Assembly: GCA_035525045.1 (NCBI GenBank)
Contig: DATLEX010000047.1
Coordinates: 1-18,308 of the forward strand
Direction of reading: 5' to 3'
DNA from: DATLEX01 sp035525045
GTDB lineage: Bacteria; Acidobacteriota; Thermoanaerobaculia; Gp7-AA8
Length of the DNA: 18,308 nucleotides
A model generated the notes under the pieces. It ran no database searches, was not told the origin of the DNA, and worked only from the letters and a program-made list of their open reading frames with translations. The number at the start of each line of letters is the position of its first letter. Positions within the stretch are counted from its first letter, which is position 1. This document shows positions 1-6,172 of this stretch, piece by piece. The position numbers and the translations under genes were made by a program.

Positions 1-164
1 AGGAGGGGATCGCCATCCGCACCGGTCACCACTGCGCGCAGCCGCTGATGCTGCGATTCAACGTGCCGGCGACCGGCCGAGCCTCCTTCGGTCTCTACAA
101 TACCCGCGAGGAGGCGGACCGTCTGGTGGAAGGTCTGCAGAAGGTGGTCGAGGTGTTCCGCTGA
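1..164 (+). CDS. sufS: Cysteine desulfurase SufS, C-terminal end (partial)
   Basis: Only the last ~53 codons are present; the frame enters at base 3 and stops at 162-164. The fragment contains RTGHHCAQPLM, the conserved catalytic-cysteine loop of group II (SufS/CsdA-type) cysteine desulfurases. In that family the cysteine receives the sulfane sulfur from PLP-bound cysteine. The downstream segment (RASFGLYNTREEADRLVEGL) matches the normal C-terminal domain, so the protein ends naturally. The stop codon overlaps the sufU start (ATGA), which points to translational coupling and to SufU as the sulfur acceptor. The gene is cut by the window edge, not visibly broken. Confidence 0.93.
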   Translation, partial: EGIAIRTGHHCAQPLMLRFNVPATGRASFGLYNTREEADRLVEGLQKVVEVFR

Positions 165-613
165 TGTCCGATCTCCGCGAGCTGTATCAGCAGGTCATCC
201 TCGATCACAATCGCAATCCACGCAACTACAAGGAGCTGCCCGACGCCACGCGGCGCGTGGAGGGGTTCAACCCTCTGTGTGGCGACCACTACACGATCTT
301 TCTCAATCTCGACGGCGACGTCATCAGGGAAGTGACCTTCATCGGGAGTGGTTGCGCAATCTCGAAGGCATCAGCCTCGGTGATGAGCTCGACCGTGAAG
401 GGAAAATCGACGGAGGAAGCGAACCGGCTCTTCGAGACGTTTCACAGTCTCGTCACCGGCGACACCGGCGCGGTGGACGCCGCGGATCTCGGCCGGCTGG
501 CGGCGTTCTCGGGCGTCTCGGAGTTCCCTGCACGCGTGAAGTGCGCGACGCTTGCCTGGCATACACTCCGCACCGCACTCGATGGCCGGCAAGAGACCGT
601 GACCACGGAGTGA
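164..613 (+). CDS. sufU: Fe-S cluster assembly / sulfur acceptor protein SufU
   Basis: This 149-residue protein has the SufU layout. It begins with a LRELYQQVILDHNRNPRN helix, then NPLCGD (C39, D41), GSGCAIS (C64) and RVKCATLAW (C127). These are the three cysteines and one aspartate that bind zinc in characterised SufU proteins. The stretch between C64 and C127 is longer than in IscU, which is the SufU hallmark. In Firmicutes SufU takes persulfide from SufS and passes it to the SufBCD scaffold. The ATG overlaps the sufS stop by one base, so the partnership with SufS is visible in the gene order. SufB, SufC and SufD are not in the window and probably lie upstream. Confidence 0.93.
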   Translation: MSDLRELYQQVILDHNRNPRNYKELPDATRRVEGFNPLCGDHYTIFLNLDGDVIREVTFIGSGCAISKASASVMSSTVKGKSTEEANRLFETFHSLVTGDTGAVDAADLGRLAAFSGVSEFPARVKCATLAWHTLRTALDGRQETVTTE

Positions 614-632
614 CGCAATCGTCCAAACGAAC

Positions 633-1181
633 ATGAGAGAAGAAGTCGTCGTCAGCCGCAATTGCGAAGCCGTCATGATCCCCAGCGGGGAGAAGGTCCT
701 GGTCCCGCAGGGTGCCCACGCCACGATCACCCAGAGCCTCGGCGGCACCTACACCCTCATCACCGACCGCGGCCTGATGGTCCGGGTCTCCGGAAGGGAA
801 GTCGAGGCCATCGGCAAGTCCCCGCAGGAGATCCCGCAGGAAACCGCGGCAGAGCTGACGCCGGAGAAGCTGGAGGAGCTCGTGTGGGACCAGCTCAAGA
901 CCTGCTTCGATCCCGAGATCCCCGTCAACATCGTCGATCTCGGGCTGGTCTATCTCTGCGAGCTGCAGCCTGCCGAAGACGGCCGGACGGATGTGAAGGT
1001 CAAGATGACCCTCACCGCGCCCGGGTGCGGCATGGGGCCGGTGCTGGCTGGCGACGTCAAGCACAAGGTCGAGGCCCTGCCGGGCGTCCGCCAGGCCGAC
1101 ATCGAGGTCGTCTTCGATCCGGTCTGGGACCGGAGCATGATGTCCGATGCCGCGAAACTCCAGCTCGGCATGATGTGGTAG
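633..1181 (+). CDS. sufT: Putative Fe-S assembly factor SufT (MIP18/DUF59 family)
   Basis: A 182-residue protein with an N-terminal ~75-residue segment (MREEVVVSRNCEAV to VEAIGK) typical of the long SufT form. A MIP18/DUF59 domain follows, about residues 82-170, with the family signatures CFDPEIPVNIVDLGLVY and TLTAPGCGMGPVL. The cysteine in the second motif is the conserved family residue. SufT proteins help Fe-S cluster maturation or delivery, and a role in carrier function has been shown in Staphylococcus. The gene begins 19 bases after sufU on the same strand, so it probably belongs to the same suf operon. I see no strong Shine-Dalgarno sequence, but the ATG matches the expected family start. 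Exact biochemical activity remains unsettled for the family. Confidence 0.88.
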   Translation: MREEVVVSRNCEAVMIPSGEKVLVPQGAHATITQSLGGTYTLITDRGLMVRVSGREVEAIGKSPQEIPQETAAELTPEKLEELVWDQLKTCFDPEIPVNIVDLGLVYLCELQPAEDGRTDVKVKMTLTAPGCGMGPVLAGDVKHKVEALPGVRQADIEVVFDPVWDRSMMSDAAKLQLGMMW

Positions 1182-1233
1182 TCGAGTACAATCGGGCCTT
1201 CCCACAGACCGAATCGAAGGGAGGCTCCCGATC

Positions 1234-1824
1234 ATGCCGTACTGTGCGTACTGCGGCACGCAGGTGGCGCAGGTCTCGTTTACCCCTTGTCCCTCGTGTG
1301 GCAAGCCGACCAACGGCGCCCCGAGGGCGGCCGCCAAAAGCGGCTCGAATGCCCCGGTCGTGCTCATCTTCGTGGTGATCGGGGGTTTGGTCCTGCTGGC
1401 GATCATCGGGATCATCGCCGCCATCGCCATCCCGAACCTCCTGACGGCCATGCAGCGGTCCAAGCAGAAACGGACCATGGCCGACATCCGCTCGCTGGCC
1501 ACAGCGGTCGAAGCGTATGCGACGGACCGCAACTCCTATCCCGATCCCGAAGCGCTTGAGCAGGAGCTCGTGCCGAAGTACATCGCCTCCATTCCGGCGA
1601 CCGACGGGTGGACCACCCCGCTCCGCTACGAGTGCTGGAGCGACTCCGGCGAAGCTGCTTGTGACTCGTACGCCATCGGGAGCGCGGGGAAGGATGCCGT
1701 CTTCGACCGCGATTCGCTGCGCGCCTACGAGGGGGCAGGCGCGACCACGAACTTCGACGCCGACATCGTGTTCATCAACGGCGCGTTCGTGCAGTATCCC
1801 GATGCTGCCCAGACAGGAGGCTGA
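1234..1824 (+). CDS. Zinc-ribbon membrane protein with a GspG-like pseudopilin domain
   Basis: 196 residues, preceded by GGGAGG about 9 bases upstream of the ATG. Residues 4-22 hold two CxxC knuckles (C4/C7 and C19/C22), a zinc ribbon. A hydrophobic segment spans about 41-67 and ends in AIIGIIAAIAIPNLLTAMQR, which closely matches the N-terminal helix of type II secretion pseudopilins and type IV pilins. The rest resembles GspG: a helix ending in AYATDRNSYP, then DGWTTPLRYE and SYAIGSAGKDAVFD. The prepilin peptidase site and Glu+5 (the GFTLIE box) are missing; the zinc ribbon and a linker take their place. The protein is therefore probably a fixed membrane protein with a cytosolic ribbon and an exported pilin-like domain, not a polymerising pilin. 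Its function is unknown. A strong SD within its 3' end serves the next gene. Confidence 0.8.
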   Translation: MPYCAYCGTQVAQVSFTPCPSCGKPTNGAPRAAAKSGSNAPVVLIFVVIGGLVLLAIIGIIAAIAIPNLLTAMQRSKQKRTMADIRSLATAVEAYATDRNSYPDPEALEQELVPKYIASIPATDGWTTPLRYECWSDSGEAACDSYAIGSAGKDAVFDRDSLRAYEGAGATTNFDADIVFINGAFVQYPDAAQTGG

Positions 1825-1827
1825 GCG

Positions 1828-2163
1828 ATGCACTGCACGAACTGCGGGCAACCCCTTCCAGCGAACGCCACGGCTTGTCTGAGCTGCGGGAAGCGCGTGG
1901 TCCGGCCCGCGGCTCCCCCGGCGGTTCCGAACTACCTCGTCCCGGCGATCCTGGTGACGCTCTGCTGTTGTGTTCCGTTCGGCATCGTCGCCATCGTGTA
2001 CGCTGCGCAGGTGAACTCGAAACTGGCCGCCGGCGATCTCCCCGGCGCAGTCGATGCCTCGAACAAGGCCAAAATGTGGAGCTGGATCGCATTCGGCGTC
2101 GGAGGGGCATTCGCACTCATCTATGGCGCCTTCATGGTCCTCGGTGCACTCGGCGGGGCGTGA
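1828..2163 (+). CDS. Zinc-ribbon CD225/dispanin-family membrane protein
   Basis: 111 residues, starting 3 bases after the previous stop with AGGAGG 7 bases upstream of the ATG, so it is cotranscribed with the zinc-ribbon pseudopilin-like gene. Residues 3-20 form another four-cysteine ribbon (C3, C6, C17, C20). Residues 35-108 fit the CD225 domain: a first hydrophobic segment containing three consecutive cysteines (46-48) and PFGIVAIVYAAQV, a cytosolic loop NSKLAAGDLPGAVDASNKAK, then a second hydrophobic helix beginning KMWSWIAFGVG. The eukaryotic relatives are the IFITM proteins; the role of bacterial members is unknown. The zinc ribbon shared with the upstream gene suggests that both bind a common cytosolic partner, which is inference. 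Confidence 0.83.
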   Translation: MHCTNCGQPLPANATACLSCGKRVVRPAAPPAVPNYLVPAILVTLCCCVPFGIVAIVYAAQVNSKLAAGDLPGAVDASNKAKMWSWIAFGVGGAFALIYGAFMVLGALGGA

Positions 2164-2509
2164 GGCACGGCGCCCGGCCGCCCTCTATGTCCTCCTCGCG
2201 GCCCTTGCCGCGGCCGTGACGGCAGTGGTCTACGCGTTCGACCCCGCCACGGCGCGTTTCTACCCTCCGTGCGTCTTTCACGCCCTCACCGGACTGCAGT
2301 GCCCGGGGTGCGGCGGCACGCGGGCCCTTCATCAGCTCCTGCATGGGAACATCGCGGCGGCGTTCCGGCTGAACCCGATGGTGTTCGCGTTTCTCGCCGT
2401 CGCTCCGCTCGCCGCGATCCGTCCCGCGCTTCTCCTGCGGCCCTGGGCGGCCTGGCTCGCGGTGGCGGCTCTCCTCGGCTGGGGCGTTCTCCGAAACCTG
2501 CCCTGGTGA
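2123..2509 (+). CDS. DUF2752-family membrane protein
   Basis: The frame carries the DUF2752 signature: a first hydrophobic segment (ALYVLLAALAAAVTAVVY), then FDPATARFYPPCVFHALTGL, CPGCGGTRALHQLLHG, NPMVFAF, and two further hydrophobic helices. The CPGCGGTRA motif is diagnostic. Function is unknown; these are small polytopic proteins of about 120-150 residues. The start is uncertain. ATG at 2123 gives 128 residues and overlaps the CD225 gene by 41 bases, GTG at 2144 gives 121, and an ATG at 2054 is in frame but adds non-conserved sequence. None has an ideally spaced SD, although GGAGGGG lies at 2101-2107. Overlap with the CD225 gene implies coupling. It is the last plus-strand gene before a convergent hairpin. 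Confidence 0.8.
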   Translation: MAPSWSSVHSAGREARRPAALYVLLAALAAAVTAVVYAFDPATARFYPPCVFHALTGLQCPGCGGTRALHQLLHGNIAAAFRLNPMVFAFLAVAPLAAIRPALLLRPWAAWLAVAALLGWGVLRNLPW

Positions 2510-2514
2510 AACGA

Positions 2515-2538
2515 GGCGCCGGTGAGACCACCGGCGCC
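2515..2538. terminator. Perfect 10-bp hairpin between convergent genes (probable bidirectional terminator)
   Basis: The arms GGCGCCGGTG (2515-2524) and CACCGGCGCC (2529-2538) pair perfectly around the 4-base loop AGAC. It lies 6 bases past the DUF2752 stop and 15 bases from the stop of the opposing TM2-like gene. Both transcription units would end here. There is no clear U tract on the plus strand; on the minus strand the hairpin is followed by TCGTTTC, a weak T-rich run. GC-rich hairpins with poor U tracts are common terminators in GC-rich bacteria. Confidence 0.7.
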
Positions 2539-2552
2539 CCGAAATCAGCGCA

Positions 2553-2906
2553 TCAGCGATGGTCGCTGAACCACGTCCACTCGCCGACCGGCTTCCCCTG
2601 CTGGAGCTGCTGCGCCTGCAGGTAGCCGTCGATGGCGGCGATCACGGCCACGATTCCGGAAGGGATCCCGCAGAGGAGCAGTCCGACGACCCACACCGCG
2701 ATGGCGACGATGCCCTTCGTCTTCTGCCCCATGATGAGGTAGCCGACCCCGCCCGCCACCAGCAGGTTCAGGATCAGGACGAGGATCGGGTCCTTGGGAG
2801 GGGTGGAGGGATAGATCAGAGCGCCGCCACCGCCGGTCGGTGTCCCTCCTCCGGGGGGCGGAGGAGGTGGCGGTGTGTAGGAGCTGCCGGGCGTGGAGTT
2901 CGACAT
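2553..2906 (-). CDS. Small TM2-like membrane protein with proline-rich N-terminus
   Basis: 117 residues, with AAGGAG about 8-9 bases upstream of the ATG. The first ~38 residues are a flexible proline/glycine stretch (YTPPPPPPPGGG, TPTGGGG). Two hydrophobic segments follow, about 41-59 (ILVLILNLLVAGGVGYLIMG) and 65-92 (GIVAIAVWVVGLLLCGIPSG), separated by QKTKG. This resembles a TM2-type helical hairpin, though the match is by eye and weaker than for the neighbouring DUF2752 protein. The C-terminus is short and polar. It follows the DUF4870-like gene by 35 bases on the same strand and shares its proline-rich leader, so the two probably form a two-gene operon of related construction. Function is not known. 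Confidence 0.75.
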   Translation of the reverse strand: MSNSTPGSSYTPPPPPPPGGGTPTGGGGALIYPSTPPKDPILVLILNLLVAGGVGYLIMGQKTKGIVAIAVWVVGLLLCGIPSGIVAVIAAIDGYLQAQQLQQGKPVGEWTWFSDHR

Positions 2907-2941
2907 CTGAGAGTCTCCTTACATTCCATTCTTGGGGCGAA

Positions 2942-3376
2942 TCACATCTTGTCGGCGAAGTCGCTGATGACCGGGACGCGATAGCGCTGCCCGTTGACGC
3001 CCTTCACGATGCAGATGATGCGCAGAACGAGGAAGGCGATCCAGACAACGCAGGACACGGTCCAGATGCCGCAACCGAGGCCCATGCCGGTCGGCATGAC
3101 CCAGCTGAGGACCGTGAACAGAATCCAGAACGCGATCTCGGCGATCAGGATTGCCAGTCCGTTCTTGGCGTGCCACTGAACCTCGCGATCGTCCTTCTTC
3201 ACCAGCAGCGGAATGAGCGCGAAGATCCAGAGATAGGCGAGGACGACCATCAGCGTACGATCCGACCCGCCCCCGGCCGCGCCACCCGGTGGGGGAGGCG
3301 GAGGTGGTGTGTACGCGCCACCCCCGGGCGGCGGGGGAGTCGACGGCGGAACGGTGGGCGGAGGAATCTGACTCAT
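2942..3376 (-). CDS. DUF4870-like membrane protein with proline-rich N-terminus
   Basis: 144 residues, with an excellent AAGGAG SD just upstream of the ATG. Residues 1-38 are proline/glycine-rich (IPPPTVPPSTPPPPGGG, then YTPPPPPPPGG). Three hydrophobic helices follow, about 42-60, 75-97 and 103-127. The pattern AYLWIFALIPLLVKKDDREVQWHAKNGL, with a histidine after the first helix, then a C-terminal VKGVNGQRYRVPVISDFADKM, is the DUF4870 layout. The function of the family is not established. The gene is first in a short operon with the TM2-like gene, and its promoter would lie in the short gap up to the ABC permease stop at 3427. Confidence 0.8.
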   Translation of the reverse strand: MSQIPPPTVPPSTPPPPGGGAYTPPPPPPPGGAAGGGSDRTLMVVLAYLWIFALIPLLVKKDDREVQWHAKNGLAILIAEIAFWILFTVLSWVMPTGMGLGCGIWTVSCVVWIAFLVLRIICIVKGVNGQRYRVPVISDFADKM

Positions 3377-3404
3377 TCGTTCTCCTTTATGCGCGTATTG
3401 AGGG

Positions 3405-3434
3405 GCGGGTGGATTCTAACAGGGTGTCACCCGC
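3405..3434 (-). terminator. Weak inverted repeat at the permease 3' end
   Basis: GCGGGTG at 3405-3411 and CACCCGC at 3428-3434 form a 7-bp perfect inverted repeat around a 16-base spacer, overlapping the stop codon of the ABC permease at 3427-3429. It could end the long minus-strand operon before the DUF4870-like gene. A smaller GGGTG/CACCC dyad (3422-3426, 3428-3432) lies inside it. The T-run after the stem is poor, so this is a tentative call. Confidence 0.3.
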
Positions 3435-5082
3435 TATGACTGAGGTGTGCGAGGCGTTTTTCTGCCGCTGCCAAGGGGGCGGCGGCGAGGGCTGCCGACA
3501 GCGCCACGGCTGCCGCCACGGGGAGAGCGACGGAGATCCAGGCGCGCTCGTCCGTCAGGCCGAGGAATTTCGAGAAAAAGTAGCGGACCACGGGTCGGGC
3601 CATGATGATCATCATGACGCCGACGTAGAGCAGCGAAATGGCCATGTAGGCGAAACCGCCGAGGGAGAGCCCGACCTGGAGGGGGTTTTCGGCGTTGAAG
3701 TCGGGATCCATGCCTCCCAGCCCCACCCCGAGGCAGACCAGGGTCAGCGCGATGAGGCCCGCGCCGAGGGTGGTGAACAGCCAGACGGTGAGATTCGCGC
3801 CCAGGAGGATGTTCGCGAACGCGGTCAGCAGGAGTGCCACGCTGACGAGCGGAGCGCCGTAGACGAGCACCTTGACCCGCAGCAACTGCCGATAGGAGAC
3901 CGGTGCCACCTGCATCATCCAGAAGGCCTTCCCCTCGGTGGAGACCGAGGGATACGCGAATCGAAGACAGATGGCCGCGACGACGAAGCCGGCCATGCCG
4001 AGGTTGGCGTAGGCGATGAGCGTGGCCCGGGCGTCGCCGCCGAGCGGGAGCATGCGGAGGTTGTAGAGGTACATGAAGAGGAGCGCGACCATGAGAAAGA
4101 CCTGCGACCACTGCGCCACGTCGCGGGTGAGCGTGCGGATCTCCTTGGCCGCCATGGCCCGGACGGGGGGCGCGGCCCGCGCCAGCGCGGCGTCGAGCCA
4201 CCGCGTGAGCGGTCCCGATCCGAAGGCCACCGGGGCCATGCTCTCCCGCGCGCGAACGAAGGCCCGGAAGTAGAGCGGCGTCGCCACCGCGGCGAAGAGC
4301 AGGAGTGAAACGGCCGCCACCGCGGCGATCCTGGCCGGGAAAGGTCCGCTGATCTTTCCGGTCATCAGCTCGGCCAGCGCCGTTCCCGGATAGACGTCGA
4401 TCGCCGGCAGCTCGATGGCGCGCAGCACCGCCACGACATCGTCCGTACCGACGGTCATGAAGAGGCGCTCCGGCCTGCTGACGCGGAAGGCCAGGACCGC
4501 GGCCGTCAGCACCAGGACGGCGAGCGTGGCCACGATCTGATGGACGCGCTGCACCGGGAACCACCGCACCATGAGAATGATCGCCGTGCCGGCCAGGCTC
4601 ACCGGGATGGACAGCAGCAGGAGGATGTTCGCGACGACGACGGCATGGAAGGGTCCGGGGCGGGGAAAGACATGTTCGAAGGCGGCCACGAGCGGAACGA
4701 GGAAGGCCACCACCACCGCGGCGCTGTGGAGGAATGTCTTGAGGTATCGGGCCAGCACGATGCGCAGCTTCGTCCGCGGTGCGGCCTGGTAGAAGTCGAG
4801 GTCCAGATCGGTGAAGAACGAGCCGATGGCCGTCGTCAGGGCGGAGGAAAAGAGGACCACCGTGGCCACCAGGAAGACCAGGGCCAGCAGGTTCCGCAGG
4901 ATGCCGAGGGCGAAGAAGGGCGTGGCCTGCTCGATCTGCTCGACGGCCACGAACAGCCGGCGGAAGAGGACGTAGTCACCCCAGAGAAAGAGAGCGAAGA
5001 CCGCTCCCACCACGAGGATCCGGCCGAGCGTTCTCCCGCTGAACGGGCGGAGTCTGGCCAGCGCGATTCTCAGCGACCACAT
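3427..5082 (-). CDS. ABC-2-type transporter permease (putative exporter)
   Basis: 551 residues with roughly a dozen hydrophobic segments spread over the whole length, and no Walker motifs or large soluble domain. It begins MWSLRIALARLRPFSG and includes the charged segment FFTDLDLDFYQAAPRTKLRIVLARY after the second helix pair. Later segments include FAYPSVSTEGKAFWMMQVAPVS, a pattern seen in large ABC-2-like permeases. I chose the ATG at 5080-5082, four bases after the ddl stop; an in-frame start at 5133 would overlap ddl by 47 bases and add a non-hydrophobic tail. No ABC ATPase gene is in the window, so the partner is elsewhere. Substrate unknown; position after ddl and the MCE gene suggests an envelope-related role. 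Confidence 0.82.
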   Translation of the reverse strand: MWSLRIALARLRPFSGRTLGRILVVGAVFALFLWGDYVLFRRLFVAVEQIEQATPFFALGILRNLLALVFLVATVVLFSSALTTAIGSFFTDLDLDFYQAAPRTKLRIVLARYLKTFLHSAAVVVAFLVPLVAAFEHVFPRPGPFHAVVVANILLLLSIPVSLAGTAIILMVRWFPVQRVHQIVATLAVLVLTAAVLAFRVSRPERLFMTVGTDDVVAVLRAIELPAIDVYPGTALAELMTGKISGPFPARIAAVAAVSLLLFAAVATPLYFRAFVRARESMAPVAFGSGPLTRWLDAALARAAPPVRAMAAKEIRTLTRDVAQWSQVFLMVALLFMYLYNLRMLPLGGDARATLIAYANLGMAGFVVAAICLRFAYPSVSTEGKAFWMMQVAPVSYRQLLRVKVLVYGAPLVSVALLLTAFANILLGANLTVWLFTTLGAGLIALTLVCLGVGLGGMDPDFNAENPLQVGLSLGGFAYMAISLLYVGVMMIIMARPVVRYFFSKFLGLTDERAWISVALPVAAAVALSAALAAAPLAAAEKRLAHLSHSG

Positions 5083-5086
5083 GTCA

Positions 5087-6172
5087 TCAGGTGATCTTCC
5101 GCGCGTTGCGGAGCCACTCCATGGCCCGCTCACCCCGCGCCGCCCGCTGGCGGTGGCGCTCCAGTCCGAGCTCGACCAGCCGCTCGATGAGTCGCGAGTA
5201 CTTGAGCTCGCTCGCCTCCCACAGCTTCGGGTACATCGAGATCTTGGTGAAGCCTGGAATGGTGTTGATCTCGTTGACGAAGGCCCGGTTGGTGCCGCGC
5301 TCGAGGAAGAAGTCCACGCGCGCGAAGCCGGCCGCGCCGACGGCCTTGAACGCGGCTAGGGCGAGCCTTCTGATCTCGCCGGCCTTCTCGATCGGCAGCC
5401 TGGCCGGGATGATCAGCTCGGCCCGCCCGTCGGCGTACTTGTCCTCGTAGTCGTAGAACTCGCGAGCGGCGACGATCTCGCCCGGAACCGATGCCTCCGG
5501 CTCGTCGTTGCCGAGCACCGAGACCTCGATCTCCCGCGCATCCACGCCGCGCTCGATCAGGACTTTCCTGTCGAAGCGGAAGGCCAGCTCCATCGCCGCG
5601 TCGAGATCGCGGTCGCTCTTGACCTTGCTCACCCCGATCGAGGAGCCGCTGTTCGCGGGTTTGACGAAGTACGGCAGCCGCAGGGCGTTCGTCGCAGCGC
5701 GGACGATCCGCTCGCGCTCGTGCTCCCACTCGGACTCGGTCACGTGCACGGTCTCGACGACCGGGAGCCGCGCGGCGCCGAAGGCGTGTTTCATGAAGGC
5801 CTTGTCCATCGACACGGCCGACGCCGCGACGCCGCTTCCGGCGTACGGAGCGCCGATCGTCTCGAGGTATCCCTGCAGCACGCCGTCCTCACCCCCCGTC
5901 CCGTGAATGAGCGGAAAGACCACATCGGCGTTTCCGTTTCGCCACCACGTTTCGAACGAGAAGGCGGGGTCGCCGGAGTCGCCGGCCGCATTCCCCTCCA
6001 GGATGGCGCTGCTGCGATGGGGCTCGACGAAGACGCCGTCGCGCGCCACGCAGATGGGGATGACCTCCAGCCGTTCCCGTGGAGTGGCCGCGGCGACGGA
6101 CCGCGCCGACAGAATCGAGACGTCGTGCTCCGCCGAGCGGCCGCCGAAGATCAGTGCGGTCCGCGTGGTCAT
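5087..6172 (-). CDS. ddl: D-alanine--D-alanine ligase
   Basis: 361 residues with all the landmarks of Ddl. These are the N-terminal FGGRSAEHDVS (the glutamate binds D-Ala), HGTGGEDGVLQGYLETIGAPYAGS, and the ATP-grasp signatures YFVKPANSGSSIGVSKV, EIEVSVLG and ARVDFFLERGTNRAFVNEINTIPGFT with its metal-binding acidic and Asn residues. The omega-loop reads FYDYEDKYADG. It keeps the KY pair of D-Ala-D-Ala ligases and lacks the His pattern of VanA-type D-Ala-D-Lac ligases, so normal peptidoglycan precursor synthesis is expected. The enzyme joins two D-Ala with ATP in the cytoplasm. Its ATG overlaps the MCE gene stop (ATGA, 6169-6172), showing coupling. It is not near murC or ftsQ, where ddl often lies. 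Confidence 0.96.
   Translation of the reverse strand: MTTRTALIFGGRSAEHDVSILSARSVAAATPRERLEVIPICVARDGVFVEPHRSSAILEGNAAGDSGDPAFSFETWWRNGNADVVFPLIHGTGGEDGVLQGYLETIGAPYAGSGVAASAVSMDKAFMKHAFGAARLPVVETVHVTESEWEHERERIVRAATNALRLPYFVKPANSGSSIGVSKVKSDRDLDAAMELAFRFDRKVLIERGVDAREIEVSVLGNDEPEASVPGEIVAAREFYDYEDKYADGRAELIIPARLPIEKAGEIRRLALAAFKAVGAAGFARVDFFLERGTNRAFVNEINTIPGFTKISMYPKLWEASELKYSRLIERLVELGLERHRQRAARGERAMEWLRNARKIT

Noticed and set aside
453..1532. Minus-strand 359-codon frame across sufU, sufT and the pseudopilin-like gene
   Set aside because: It crosses three genes with clear family motifs on the other strand and has none of its own.
3289..4308. Plus-strand 339-codon frame opposite the ABC permease
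   Set aside because: Composition is dominated by Glu, Gly, Arg and His with no fold pattern, as expected for the antisense of a GC-rich gene. The minus-strand frame encodes a clear membrane protein.
5087..6172. ddl as a vancomycin-resistance (VanA-type) ligase
   Set aside because: The omega-loop keeps the KY pair of D-Ala-D-Ala ligases, and no vanH or vanX genes are adjacent.
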